64,000 nt of DNA from Melioribacter sp051488685. Its GTDB lineage: Bacteria > Bacteroidota > Ignavibacteria > Ignavibacteriales > Melioribacteraceae. A program made the position numbers and the translations under genes. The notes below the pieces were generated by a model, which ran no database searches, was not told the origin of the DNA, and saw nothing but the letters and a program-made list of their open reading frames with translations. Shown here in pieces: positions 18,594 to 28,350 of the stretch. Positions within the stretch are counted from its first letter, which is position 1; each line of letters begins with the position of its first letter. The DNA lies in the NCBI RefSeq assembly GCF_051488685.1, contig NZ_JBPSEH010000009.1, positions 62,001 to 126,000 on the forward strand, written 5' to 3'.

Positions 18594-18944
18594 TTATTTT
18601 TTAATCGAATCTGCTAAAATTTTGGAAATATCGTCGAGCTCGTCGAGGAACCATTTCACTTTTTCTGGTTTGGCGCGTTTGCTGTCTCTAACGAGTGCTA
18701 ACCATAATTTACATTCATTGGCATATTTAAGAGAGGCAATTGTATGGATATTAATTTCCTTTGTTGTAGTAGCGGCGCTGGCTTCGATATAACTACTTAT
18801 AACGCTTGTGCCGCTGCCAAAGAGTTCGTCTCCAATTCTCTGGGAAACATTGTCTTTCGGTAGCTGATCGATAAATTCAATCAGTTTTAATGTAAAAAAG
18901 TAGAGACGCTTTCTAAATTCACCTCTCGATGGCTCTTTTACCAA
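18594..18944 (-). CDS. Four-helix bundle protein (TIGR02436, S23/Avd-like fold)
   Basis: 116 aa, helical throughout. FRKRLYFFTLKLIEFIDQLP, RIGDELFGSGTSVISSYIEA and ASLKYANECKLWL follow the TIGR02436 pattern, the family that includes the proteins encoded in 23S rRNA intervening sequences and that is structurally related to the Avd accessory protein of diversity-generating retroelements. Its function as a lone chromosomal gene is unknown. The start is TTG at 18944, with GGAG placed correctly upstream. No reverse transcriptase or template repeat is nearby, so a retroelement role is not supported here. It lies between hldD and the Nudix gene on the same strand. Confidence 0.8.
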   Translation of the reverse strand: MVKEPSRGEFRKRLYFFTLKLIEFIDQLPKDNVSQRIGDELFGSGTSVISSYIEASAATTTKEINIHTIASLKYANECKLWLALVRDSKRAKPEKVKWFLDELDDISKILADSIKK

Positions 18945-18960
18945 TTTTTACTCCGTTAAA

Positions 18961-19935
18961 TTATAAAGCGAGATATTCTTTTTTCATTAAGTAATTTTGA
19001 ACGTAGTCACTTACGCCTTCTTCCAGACTCATGATTTTATTTTTGTAACCGGCGGCGCGTATCTTATCGAGATTTGCCTCCGTAAAATATTGGTATTTGT
19101 CTTTGATCTCCTCGGGCATATCGATAAATTCAATATTAACTGGTTTGTCGAGGGCTTTGAATATTGCTGTTACAAGTTCAATCCATGTTTGTGCTTTTCC
19201 TGTGCCTATGTTATATATTCCATTTTTGTCTTTATGCTCAATGAAAAATAGAGTCATATCCACAGCATCTTTAACATAAACGAAGTCTCTCTTTTGTTCA
19301 CCATCTTTATAGTTCGGATGATAAGATTTGAATAACTTAACTTTTCCTTCTGATTTTATTTGTTGAAATGCTTTGTGAACTACGCTTCTCATATCGCCTT
19401 TATGATATTCGTTTGGTCCGTATACATTGAAATATTTCAATCCGACTACTTTATTGAGTAAACCATTCCTTTTGACCCAGAGGTCAAAGAGATGTTTTGA
19501 ATATCCGTACATGTTCAAGGGTCTCAAATCTTCCAGATGGGATTCGTCGTCGTCGTAACCTTTTGAACCATCCCCATATGTGGCTGCTGAAGATGCATAG
19601 ATAAAACGAGCGTTGTTTCTAAGAGCATATTTTGCCAATTCCTGAGAGTAATGTACATTGTTGTCCATCAGATAGTCGGCGTCTTTCTCCGTTGTTGAAG
19701 AACAAGCGCCGAGATGAATAATTGTTTCCGTATCGAAGGGGAGACTGTCGTTGATGATATAACTAATGAAATCTTCTTTGTGATAGAAATCTTCAAATGA
19801 AAGTCCGTTTAAGTTTTTCCATTTGCTATCTGTGCCGAGTTCGTCGACGATAATAATATCGTCTCTTCCTAATTGATTTAGTTTCCAGACAACAGCGCTG
19901 CCTATAAAGCCCGCGCCACCAGTTACAACTATCAT
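18961..19935 (-). CDS. hldD: ADP-L-glycero-D-manno-heptose 6-epimerase
   Basis: 324 aa extended short-chain dehydrogenase. It has an N-terminal NAD(P)-binding VTGGAGFIGS, the HldD-typical GACSSTTEKDADYLMDNN, and YASSAATYG with the YGYSK (YxxxK) catalytic pair. DFVYVKD follows in the C-terminal part. It interconverts ADP-D-glycero- and ADP-L-glycero-manno-heptose, the donor for lipopolysaccharide inner core. The substrate consumer may be the GT9 enzyme at 3008-4075. Sequence distinguishes it from the UDP-glucose/galactose epimerases by the STTEKD segment. Confidence 0.9.
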   Translation of the reverse strand: MIVVTGGAGFIGSAVVWKLNQLGRDDIIIVDELGTDSKWKNLNGLSFEDFYHKEDFISYIINDSLPFDTETIIHLGACSSTTEKDADYLMDNNVHYSQELAKYALRNNARFIYASSAATYGDGSKGYDDDESHLEDLRPLNMYGYSKHLFDLWVKRNGLLNKVVGLKYFNVYGPNEYHKGDMRSVVHKAFQQIKSEGKVKLFKSYHPNYKDGEQKRDFVYVKDAVDMTLFFIEHKDKNGIYNIGTGKAQTWIELVTAIFKALDKPVNIEFIDMPEEIKDKYQYFTEANLDKIRAAGYKNKIMSLEEGVSDYVQNYLMKKEYLAL

Positions 19936-20055
19936 ATTCTTCCCATTTATTTATTATATTTTGAAATAAAATTAATTATACTAAACAATAAATAAAATAA
20001 AAGCTGACATCAAAACTAAGAATTTTTCTGTTCATATTATCACGGACATAATATT

Positions 20056-23000
20056 ATGAATAAATTTAACTTATTAAAAGAAATATTAACGCAGCGTATA
20101 ATGATACTCGACGGCGCAATGGGAACAATGATTCAGCGCCATAAATTGAGTGAGGAGGATTTTAGAGGCGAAAAATTCCGTGACCATAAATCGCCTTTGA
20201 AGGGCAATAACGATATACTGGTTATAACTCAGCCGGAAATAATAAAGTCGATTCACTATCAATATCTCGATGCGGGTGCTGACATTATTGAAACCAACAC
20301 TTTTAATTCTACTTCGATTTCTCAAGCTGACTACGGCACGGAAAGTTTCGTTTATGAATTAAATTATCGAGCGGCTATGATTGCAAGAGAAGTGGCCGAC
20401 GACTTCACAGCAAGAACCCCTTCCAAACCGAGATTTGTTGCTGGCGCTCTGGGACCAACAAATAAAACCCTTTCCATTTCACCCGATGTAAACGATCCGG
20501 GTTTTCGTGCAATCACATTTGATGATATGAAAGTCGCTTATAAAGAACAAGCAAAGGGATTGATCGACGGTGGAGTCGATATTCTTTTGCTCGAGACGGT
20601 CTTCGATACTCTGAACGCAAAAGCTGCACTATTTGGAATTATGGAGCTTTTCGAAGAAATGGGTGTGGAATTGCCGATAATGATTTCCGGTACAATTATC
20701 GATATGAGTGGAAGAACTTTGTCCGGGCAAACTACGGAAGCATTCTGGATTTCGATTTCGCACACAAAAAATTTACTTAGTGTTGGATTAAACTGCTCAC
20801 TCGGTCCTGCTCAAATGCGTCCCTTCATTTCTGAGTTATCCGAAATTGCCGACGTTTTTGTAAGTCTTTATCCAAATGCGGGTTTGCCAAATGAATTCGG
20901 TGGATACGACGAATCGCCAGAAGCAATGCTGAAAATCTTAGAAGAGTACGCAGCCGAAGGATTTTTAAACATAGTGGGCGGATGTTGTGGCACTACTCCA
21001 GAACATATAAAATCATTTGCAACGATCGCCGAACGGTATCAACCACGAAAAATACCCAGAGTGGAACCCTTTCTTCGCTTAAGTGGTCTGGAACCGCTAA
21101 TATTCAGACCCGATACAAATTTTGTCAATATTGGTGAAAGAACAAATGTTGCCGGCTCTAAAAAATTTGCACGTTTAATAAAAGAAGGAAAATATGAAGA
21201 GGCATTATCGGTAGCCAGAGAACAGGTGGAAAACGGTGCACAGATTATCGACGTGAATATGGACGAGGCGATGATCAATTCTGAAGAAGCAATGACTAAG
21301 TTTTTGAATTTAATCTCTTCAGAGCCGGATATAGCACGCGTGCCCATTATGGTCGACTCCTCTAAATGGAGCGTTATTGAAGCAGGGCTCAAATGCTTGC
21401 AGGGGAAAGGTATTATCAATTCGATTTCGCTCAAGGAAGGCGAGGATAAATTTAAAGAGCAAGCAAAAAAAATTATGAAATACGGTGCCGCCGTTGTTGT
21501 TATGGCTTTCGACGAAGAAGGTCAGGCAGATACATACGAAAGGAAAATAGCTATTTGCAAAAGGGCTTATGATATATTGACCAAAGAAGTAGGATTCCCA
21601 CCACAGGATATTATACTTGACCCGAATATTTTTGCAATTGCTACGGGAATTGAAGAACACAATCAATATGCACTGGCGTATATTGAAGCCGTAAGGTGGA
21701 TTAAAAATAACCTGCCACTGGCTAAAGTGAGCGGAGGAGTTAGCAATGTTTCGTTTTCATTCCGCGGCAATGATATGGTAAGAGAAGCTATGCACTCGGT
21801 TTTCCTTTATCACGCTATTGAAGCCGGTATGGACATGGGAATAGTTAACGCAGGACAGCTTGCAGTTTATGAAGAAATTGAACCTCAGTTGCTTAAGCTC
21901 GTCGAAGACGTCGTGTTGAACAGAAGACCCGATGCTACTGAAAGGTTAATCGAGTATGCAAACAGTATCGATAAAACCAGGCAAAAAGAAGTTAAAGACG
22001 AACAGTGGCGAAAGGAATCTGTAGAAGAAAGATTGAAGCACTCCTTAATCAAAGGGATTGTCGATTATATTGAAGAAGATATAAATGAAGCACTGAAAAT
22101 TTATAAAAATCCTCTTTCTATTATCGAAGGCCCTTTGATGGAAGGGATGAGCGTTGTAGGCGATCTTTTCGGTGCGGGCAAGATGTTCTTACCTCAGGTG
22201 GTAAAAAGCGCAAGGGTGATGAAAAAAGCTGTTGCAGTTTTAATCCCTTATATCGAAGCCGACAAAAAAAATACTGATTCGAGCAAATCGGGCACGATAT
22301 TGCTCGCCACAGTAAAAGGAGACGTTCACGACATCGGCAAAAATATAGTTGGCGTTGTTCTCGGCTGTAATAATTTCAAGATAATCGACCTCGGCGTAAT
22401 GGTACCGGCAGATAAAATTATTCAAACTGCAATCGATCAAAATGTAGATATAATTGGACTGAGCGGATTGATTACACCTTCACTTGACGAAATGGTGCAT
22501 GTTGCAAAAGAAATGGAAAGAAGAAAGATGAGGTTACCACTTTTGATAGGAGGAGCTACAACATCAAGAATTCATACTGCGGTTAAAATCGATCCCGAGT
22601 ATAGTGGTTCGGTAATTCATGTGCTCGATGCTTCCAAAAGTGTTCAGGTGGTAAATAATCTTCTTATGGACAAAAATTACGTCGCTCAAGTAAAAAATGA
22701 ATATGAAGAATTAAGAAAAAATCACGTTAAAAAAATATCCGAGAAAAACTTTGTTACTCTAATAGAAGCCCGCAACAACAAATTTCATTCAGACTGGAAA
22801 AGCTACCAGCCGATAAAACCGAATAAGTTGGGACTGACGGTTTATAATGATTATCCGCTTGAAGAAATTAGCCGCTTTATTGACTGGACACCCTTTTTTC
22901 AAGCCTGGGAAATGAAAGGAAAATATCCTGATATTTTAAAGAACGAATCTTATGGCAAAGAAGCCCAGAAATTATATGATGACGCATTGTCAATGTTAAA

Positions 23001-23727
23001 AGAAATTATTAGCAACAAACTACTGAAAGCATATGCTGTCGTCGGTTTATTCCCGGCTAATTCTACAGGTGACGATATCGAACTTTATTGCGATGAATCA
23101 TCTACAGGATTGCTGGCTGTAATGCATACATTGAGACAGCAAATCAAGAAAGTTAAAGGACAGCCCAATTACGCACTGGCTGACTTTATTATGCCTAAAG
23201 AATACGGTGTGAACGACTATGTAGGCCTCTTTGCCGTTACGGCGGGAATAGGAATCGACGAGGTTGTAAGATATTACGAATCAAAACATGACGACTATAA
23301 TGCTATTATGGTAAAAGCCCTTGCAGATAGACTTGCCGAAGCTTTTGCTGAATTGCTTCATCTTAAAGTGAGAAAAGAATTGTGGGGCTATGCCGCAGAT
23401 GAAAATCTTACGAATGAAGAATTAATCTCTGAAAAATATATTGGAATTCGCCCGGCACCAGGATATCCTGCTTTGCCAGATCATACGGAAAAAATTACAA
23501 TCTGGAAAGTCCTTAATCCCACAGAAAATGCTGGCATCATATTGACCGAGAGCATGGCTATGTTACCGGCTGCTTCCGTTTCAGGTTGGTATATTGCACA
23601 CCCCGAAGCCAAATATTTCAACGTGGGCAAAATTGGCTTTGACCAGCTCGAAGATTATAGAAAAAGAAAGGGAATGAGCAAGTCGGAAGCAGAAAAATGG
23701 TTACGCACTATACTGAATTACGATTGA
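20056..23727 (+). CDS. metH: Cobalamin-dependent methionine synthase
   Basis: 1223 aa, full length with all four modules. The homocysteine-binding barrel has zinc ligands C247, C310 and C311 (the same numbering as E. coli MetH). The methyltetrahydrofolate-binding domain begins at FVNIGERTNVAGS (about residue 355). The cobalamin cap and Rossmann domain carry the B12-ligating H758 in DVHDIGKN. The C-terminal reactivation domain has RPAPGYPALPDHTEK, for AdoMet. It transfers methyl from methyltetrahydrofolate to homocysteine through B12. The ATG has no clear Shine-Dalgarno site and I saw no SAM or cobalamin riboswitch in the 120-base leader. It is followed 9 bases later by the kinase-RapZ fusion gene. 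Confidence 0.95.
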   Translation: MNKFNLLKEILTQRIMILDGAMGTMIQRHKLSEEDFRGEKFRDHKSPLKGNNDILVITQPEIIKSIHYQYLDAGADIIETNTFNSTSISQADYGTESFVYELNYRAAMIAREVADDFTARTPSKPRFVAGALGPTNKTLSISPDVNDPGFRAITFDDMKVAYKEQAKGLIDGGVDILLLETVFDTLNAKAALFGIMELFEEMGVELPIMISGTIIDMSGRTLSGQTTEAFWISISHTKNLLSVGLNCSLGPAQMRPFISELSEIADVFVSLYPNAGLPNEFGGYDESPEAMLKILEEYAAEGFLNIVGGCCGTTPEHIKSFATIAERYQPRKIPRVEPFLRLSGLEPLIFRPDTNFVNIGERTNVAGSKKFARLIKEGKYEEALSVAREQVENGAQIIDVNMDEAMINSEEAMTKFLNLISSEPDIARVPIMVDSSKWSVIEAGLKCLQGKGIINSISLKEGEDKFKEQAKKIMKYGAAVVVMAFDEEGQADTYERKIAICKRAYDILTKEVGFPPQDIILDPNIFAIATGIEEHNQYALAYIEAVRWIKNNLPLAKVSGGVSNVSFSFRGNDMVREAMHSVFLYHAIEAGMDMGIVNAGQLAVYEEIEPQLLKLVEDVVLNRRPDATERLIEYANSIDKTRQKEVKDEQWRKESVEERLKHSLIKGIVDYIEEDINEALKIYKNPLSIIEGPLMEGMSVVGDLFGAGKMFLPQVVKSARVMKKAVAVLIPYIEADKKNTDSSKSGTILLATVKGDVHDIGKNIVGVVLGCNNFKIIDLGVMVPADKIIQTAIDQNVDIIGLSGLITPSLDEMVHVAKEMERRKMRLPLLIGGATTSRIHTAVKIDPEYSGSVIHVLDASKSVQVVNNLLMDKNYVAQVKNEYEELRKNHVKKISEKNFVTLIEARNNKFHSDWKSYQPIKPNKLGLTVYNDYPLEEISRFIDWTPFFQAWEMKGKYPDILKNESYGKEAQKLYDDALSMLKEIISNKLLKAYAVVGLFPANSTGDDIELYCDESSTGLLAVMHTLRQQIKKVKGQPNYALADFIMPKEYGVNDYVGLFAVTAGIGIDEVVRYYESKHDDYNAIMVKALADRLAEAFAELLHLKVRKELWGYAADENLTNEELISEKYIGIRPAPGYPALPDHTEKITIWKVLNPTENAGIILTESMAMLPAASVSGWYIAHPEAKYFNVGKIGFDQLEDYRKRKGMSKSEAEKWLRTILNYD

Positions 23728-23736
23728 GGATTAATT

Positions 23737-25164
23737 ATGATTATAGAAAAAATATTGAAAGAGTTATATCGAAAAGAATTCAAAGTGAAACTTGTGAAAA
23801 TTTCTCCCTTGCCGCCTTCCGGTTCAGCAAGAAAATATTACAGACTGCACTCAGGAAATAATACTGTAATTGGCGCTTATAACGAAGATACTCTGGAAAA
23901 TGATGCCTTTTTTTATTTGACTGGCATATTTAAAAAGCTCGGTCTAAATGTACCTGAAATTTATTCTATTGATCACATTAATAAATGTTATCTTTTGGAA
24001 GACCTTGGCGACGTAACCTTGTTTTCTTTATTAAGAAAAAAAAGAAAAGGTAAAATTCTTCCTGCCGATATTGTCAATTTATATAAGAAAGCTTTAGAAG
24101 AACTCTCAAGGTTTCAGTTAGATACTATGGGAAAAATTGATTTCCGAAAATGTTACCCCCGCAAATCGTTCGACGAATTGTCGATGAAATGGGACCTGAA
24201 TTATTTCAAATATTATTTTCTGAAGCCAAGCGGTATTCCATTTGACGAAGATAAACTCGAAAAAGATTTTAACAAATTTATTGAATATCTATCTAAGGCA
24301 GACGGCAATCATTTCATGTACAGGGACTTTAATTCGCGCAATATCTTGGTAAAGAACAACGACCTCTATTTCATCGATTATCAAGGAGGTAGACGGGGTC
24401 CTTTACAATACGACATTGCTTCTTTTCTATACGATTCGAAAGCTGATCTGAGTGACGAACTGAGGATGGAATTATTAAACCATTATCTGAACATCGTGAG
24501 TAAATTCCATAAAGTCAGGCACACGGATTTCATGAAATATTATTATGAGATCGTGCTTTTAAGACTTATACAGATGTTCGGAGCGTATGGTAATCGCGGG
24601 CTATTTGAGGGCAAAGCTCACTTTTTACAGAGCATCCCTTATGCTGTTAAGAACCTCGAATCGATTCTCAATAAAATTAAAATCTCTCGTAAAATTCCTG
24701 AATTATTTCGGGTTCTCAACGAAATAACACACAATAAGAAACTCGATGTTTATAAGTGGAATCCAAACCACAAACGTTTAATTGTGCGTGTATACAGTTT
24801 CTCTTACAGAAATAAAATACCAAACGACATAAGCGGTAACGGTGGAGGTTTTGTATTCGATTGCAGAGCCATACCGAATCCAGGCAAAATTGAAAAGTAT
24901 AAACACCTGACGGGTCGTAATAAAAAGGTTGCAGAATTTTTGAAAGCTCAGCCAGCTGCAATTAAATTTCTCAACGAATCGATTAGCATGGTAGATCAGG
25001 TCGTGGAGAGTTACCTCGAACGTGGCTGGCGCGATTTGATGGTTTGTTACGGTTGTACCGGCGGTCAGCACCGCTCTGTATTTTGTGCAGAGAATCTTGC
25101 CCGCCATCTCAAAGAAAAATATAATGTAAAAGTTATACTTCAACATACAGGGCTAACTTCATAA
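23737..25164 (+). CDS. AmgK-like sugar kinase fused to a RapZ C-terminal domain
   Basis: 475 aa in two parts. Residues 1-340 are an aminoglycoside-phosphotransferase-fold kinase: YRDFNSRNIL with catalytic D197, then FIDYQGGRRGPLQYD with Mg-binding D214. Its nearest named relatives are AmgK-type anomeric MurNAc/GlcNAc kinases. Residues 345-475 match the C-terminal domain of RapZ/YvcJ: VFDCRAIPNP, LTGRNKKVAEFL and, from G439, GCTGGQHRSV. The RapZ Walker-A ATPase domain and the basic C-terminal tail that binds sRNA in E. coli are absent. In E. coli this RapZ domain binds glucosamine-6-phosphate. The stop overlaps the ATG of a MurU-like gene (TAATG), giving an AmgK-MurU pair for cell-wall sugar salvage. 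Kinase specificity is inferred. Confidence 0.82.
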   Translation: MIIEKILKELYRKEFKVKLVKISPLPPSGSARKYYRLHSGNNTVIGAYNEDTLENDAFFYLTGIFKKLGLNVPEIYSIDHINKCYLLEDLGDVTLFSLLRKKRKGKILPADIVNLYKKALEELSRFQLDTMGKIDFRKCYPRKSFDELSMKWDLNYFKYYFLKPSGIPFDEDKLEKDFNKFIEYLSKADGNHFMYRDFNSRNILVKNNDLYFIDYQGGRRGPLQYDIASFLYDSKADLSDELRMELLNHYLNIVSKFHKVRHTDFMKYYYEIVLLRLIQMFGAYGNRGLFEGKAHFLQSIPYAVKNLESILNKIKISRKIPELFRVLNEITHNKKLDVYKWNPNHKRLIVRVYSFSYRNKIPNDISGNGGGFVFDCRAIPNPGKIEKYKHLTGRNKKVAEFLKAQPAAIKFLNESISMVDQVVESYLERGWRDLMVCYGCTGGQHRSVFCAENLARHLKEKYNVKVILQHTGLTS

Positions 25165-25898
25165 TGGAAGCGTTTATCCTTTCTGCTGGACTCGGTACGA
25201 GACTGCGCCCGATTACAGACACAAAGCCGAAAGCACTCGTTAGCATTAAAGGAACGCCTCTCCTTGAAATTATTATTCAGAAATTGATCGACGCTGGCTT
25301 TAGGCGAATTGTTATTAATGTACACCATTTTGCAGAACAAATAATAAACTTTCTCAATTCGAAAAAGAATTACGGAATAGAAATTATAATTTCCGACGAA
25401 TCAAGTAAATTGCTCGATACGGGTGGTGGTTTGAAAAAAGCTGCCCCTCTTTTCACTGGTAAAAATCCTGTCATGGTTCACAACGTCGATGTTCTTTCCG
25501 ACATTAATCTTAAAGCATTTTATCGACTTCACATCGAGAATGGTAATTTAATCACTCTTGCAGTGCAAAAAAGAAAATCGTTAAGGTATTTTCTTTTCGA
25601 CGAAAAGAAAAACTTATGTGGCTGGATGAATGAAAAGACAGGTGAAACAAAAATAGTGCGTGAGTATGAAGGAAATATCGAGCGCCTTGCTTTCTGCGGT
25701 ATACAAATTATCCAGCCTGAGGTATTTCATTATTTCCCCGAAAGGGAGGTCTTCTCGCTGGTTGAATTTTATCTGGAACTTGCATCACAAAAAAATTTAT
25801 CTGAAAAAAATAAAATTAGCTATATTGAATACACCGATTCTCTTTTCATAGATTTGGGCAAAATTGACAATTTGAGAAAAGCAGAACAATATTTATAA
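25164..25898 (+). CDS. MurU-like sugar-1-phosphate nucleotidyltransferase
   Basis: 244 aa. ILSAGLGTRLRPITDTKPKAL is the nucleotide-binding N-terminus of the sugar-phosphate nucleotidyltransferase family. GGGLKKAAPLF and VMVHNVDVL (Mg-binding Asp) follow. Its size, without a left-handed beta-helix domain, fits MurU, which joins UTP and MurNAc-alpha-1-phosphate to make UDP-MurNAc. Translational coupling to the AmgK-like kinase supports this over a glucose- or mannose-1-phosphate enzyme. UDP-MurNAc made here would bypass MurA/MurB. Confidence 0.82.
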   Translation: MEAFILSAGLGTRLRPITDTKPKALVSIKGTPLLEIIIQKLIDAGFRRIVINVHHFAEQIINFLNSKKNYGIEIIISDESSKLLDTGGGLKKAAPLFTGKNPVMVHNVDVLSDINLKAFYRLHIENGNLITLAVQKRKSLRYFLFDEKKNLCGWMNEKTGETKIVREYEGNIERLAFCGIQIIQPEVFHYFPEREVFSLVEFYLELASQKNLSEKNKISYIEYTDSLFIDLGKIDNLRKAEQYL

Positions 25899-25914
25899 AA
25901 ATCGAGATTATATT

Positions 25915-27777
25915 ATGAAGAGACTCACTCTCATTTTATTGCTTGTTATTTACAGTTGTAACTTTATTGCTGCGCAGGGTAAAGATTGGATTAAAGAACA
26001 CTATACAAAAAAAGAATATCAAATACCGATGCGCGATGGGGTTAAATTGTTTACAGCAGTTTACACGCCTAAAGACACTTCGAAAAAATATCCAATTCTT
26101 ATGGTGCGCACACCTTACAGGGCAGCACCTTATGGAGAGGATAACTATCCGAATTCGCTTGGACCTAACGAAGCATTTGCTAAAGATGGATATATATTTG
26201 TTTTTCAAGATGTTCGTGGAAAATTTATGAGCGAGGGCGAATTTGTAAATATGCGTCCGTATATCCCGCATAAAAAAAGTAATAATGATGTTGATGAAAC
26301 CACAGATACTTACGACACTATTGAATGGTTAATAAATAATATAAAGCACAATAACGGCAGAGTAGGAATCTGGGGAATTTCATATCCAGGATTTTATGCT
26401 GCAATGAGCCTTATTGATTCCCACCCAGCTTTGAAAGCTGTATCTCCCCAAGCTCCTATTGCGGATTGGTTCATCGGCGACGACATGCATCACAACGGCG
26501 CATTTTCACTCTCAATGTCGTTTAATTTCTTTAAATCATTTGACCAGCCAAGAGATTCTCTTACTACTGAATGGAAAACAATCGAACCGTACGATTCTCC
26601 AGATATGTACACGTTCTTTCTTAATTTAGGTCCCTTGAAGAATATAAATCAAAAATATTTCCACGAAGCCTTGCCTTTCTGGAATCAGATAATGGAGCAT
26701 GGTACCTATGATGAATTCTGGAAAGCACGCAACAATTTGCCCCACTTTAATAATACTAAGCCGGCTGTTTTAATTGTTGGAGGCTGGTACGATTCCGAAG
26801 ATTTATATGGTCCAGTAAATATTTATCGCTCCATCGAAGAAAAAAATTCTTCGAATGATTGTCGCCTTGTAATGGGGCCATGGAGTCACGGCGCATGGGC
26901 ACGCTCTGACGGAAATTCGTTTGGCGATTTCATCTTCCCGGATAGTACAAGTAAATACTATAACGATTCGATAATATTTCCATTCTTTAATTATTATTTA
27001 AAAGGCGAAGGTAAAATTGAATTACCAGAAGTATTAACTTATAGAACTGGAAGCAATAGATGGATAAGGTATAAAGAATTTCCACCGAAAGAATCAATAA
27101 TTGGCGAACTGCATCTTGGAGAAAACGGTACTTTGTTATGGGAAAAGCCGGTTTACTCAGATGTTCGCTATGATGAATTTATTAGTGATCCTGATAATCC
27201 AGTCCCTTATACCGCCACATTCTATGATTCGCGCAGGATGTATAATAGAACTTATATGAGTGAAGATCAGAGATTTGCAGACGCACGCCCCGATGTACTC
27301 TCATATTCAACCGCTCCACTCGAAGAAGACTACACAATTTCAGGACCAATCGACGTCAATATTTACGTTTCGACAAGCGGCACAGATGCTGACTGGGTTG
27401 TAAAAGTAATAGATGTCTACCCATACAACGAAGAAGACATGAATAATTCAGAAGTGGAATACGGAGGCTATCAGCGGCTTATACGTTATGAAATAATGAG
27501 AGGGAAATTTAGAAACAGCTACGAGAAACCTGAACCCTTTGTCCCCAATCAAATAACAAATATTAAATTCCGCTTGAATGATATTGACCATACGTTCTTA
27601 AAAGGTCATAGAATAATGATACAAATTCAGAGTAGCTTTTTCCCATTTTTCGATCGAAATCCTCAAAAATTCGTCGACATTTATAAAGCGTCTGAAGAAG
27701 ATTTTCATAAAGCGGTCCACAGAGTATATTTCAATAGTCAATATCCTTCGCATATTAAATTTCTTACAAATAAATAA
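25915..27777 (+). CDS. CocE/NonD family hydrolase (S15-type acylase/peptidase)
   Basis: 620 aa with a signal peptide (residues 1-21, ending AAQG). The alpha/beta hydrolase domain has RTPYRAAPYG and the nucleophile elbow GIWGISYPGFYAA (GxSYxG). WSHG, likely holding the catalytic His, comes later, and the C-terminal jelly-roll X-Pro dipeptidyl-peptidase domain begins around residue 380. Members include cocaine esterase, glutaryl-7-ACA acylase and alpha-amino-acid ester hydrolases. The natural substrate is unknown; export to the periplasm suggests peptide or ester scavenging. It follows the MurU-like gene by 16 bases, so operon membership is likely. Confidence 0.85.
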   Translation: MKRLTLILLLVIYSCNFIAAQGKDWIKEHYTKKEYQIPMRDGVKLFTAVYTPKDTSKKYPILMVRTPYRAAPYGEDNYPNSLGPNEAFAKDGYIFVFQDVRGKFMSEGEFVNMRPYIPHKKSNNDVDETTDTYDTIEWLINNIKHNNGRVGIWGISYPGFYAAMSLIDSHPALKAVSPQAPIADWFIGDDMHHNGAFSLSMSFNFFKSFDQPRDSLTTEWKTIEPYDSPDMYTFFLNLGPLKNINQKYFHEALPFWNQIMEHGTYDEFWKARNNLPHFNNTKPAVLIVGGWYDSEDLYGPVNIYRSIEEKNSSNDCRLVMGPWSHGAWARSDGNSFGDFIFPDSTSKYYNDSIIFPFFNYYLKGEGKIELPEVLTYRTGSNRWIRYKEFPPKESIIGELHLGENGTLLWEKPVYSDVRYDEFISDPDNPVPYTATFYDSRRMYNRTYMSEDQRFADARPDVLSYSTAPLEEDYTISGPIDVNIYVSTSGTDADWVVKVIDVYPYNEEDMNNSEVEYGGYQRLIRYEIMRGKFRNSYEKPEPFVPNQITNIKFRLNDIDHTFLKGHRIMIQIQSSFFPFFDRNPQKFVDIYKASEEDFHKAVHRVYFNSQYPSHIKFLTNK

Positions 27778-27787
27778 CGGAGGCACT

Positions 27788-28324
27788 ATGCTACGAAAAT
27801 TGGTCGTACTATTTTTTGCCGTTGTTATAGCATCCGGAGTCAATGCTCAGACAATTGCAATTGGACCGCAGCTTGGTTATCACAAGTCGGAAGACGCAGA
27901 TGGAGCAATTATGCTTGGAGCCGCTGGCAGATTTTATCTTGCTCGCTCACTAGCTCTCGAAGCCTCTATTAATTACCGTACAGAAGAATACGAAGGCGGA
28001 ACTTTGAAAACAACTATGTATCCTGTAATGGTTAGCGGTATGCTCTATTTCTTTCCACTTTTGTATGGTACGGTTGGAGCCGGCTGGTACAATACTAAAA
28101 TCGATTTTGCCGAAGAATTTAATTTATTGGGGCTCAAAGACGAAACTAAGAGTGAATTCGGTTATCATATCGGTCTTGGCGCCGAATTGGGCGTGGGAAA
28201 TTTGATCCTTACAGGTGATATTAGATATGTCTTCCTCGATTTGAAGCTCGATCGACTGCCTGGTATTAACGAATTTAAAAATAATTTTTATATTATAACC
28301 GCTGGAGTTCTTTTCGAACTCTGA
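27788..28324 (+). CDS. Outer-membrane beta-barrel protein
   Basis: 178 aa. A signal peptide (residues 1-20, cut after VNA) precedes short alternating hydrophobic strands: IAIGPQLGYH, ALEASINYR, ITAGVLFEL. It ends with an aromatic/leucine C-terminal strand as expected for an eight-stranded OmpW/OmpA-like barrel. There is no OmpA peptidoglycan-binding domain. GGAGG lies 6 bases before the ATG, and the gene follows the CocE-like gene by 10 bases. The function is unknown. Confidence 0.72.
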   Translation: MLRKLVVLFFAVVIASGVNAQTIAIGPQLGYHKSEDADGAIMLGAAGRFYLARSLALEASINYRTEEYEGGTLKTTMYPVMVSGMLYFFPLLYGTVGAGWYNTKIDFAEEFNLLGLKDETKSEFGYHIGLGAELGVGNLILTGDIRYVFLDLKLDRLPGINEFKNNFYIITAGVLFEL

Positions 28325-28350
28325 TCCGATATTACTAAAACGGGAGGAAT

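Noticed and set aside
18594..18944. Diversity-generating retroelement because of the Avd-like four-helix protein
   Set aside because: No reverse transcriptase, template repeat or variable gene is nearby; this family is common as stand-alone genes.
19936..20055. SAM or cobalamin riboswitch before metH
   Set aside because: The 120-base leader shows no B12-box, kink-turn or convincing stem set.
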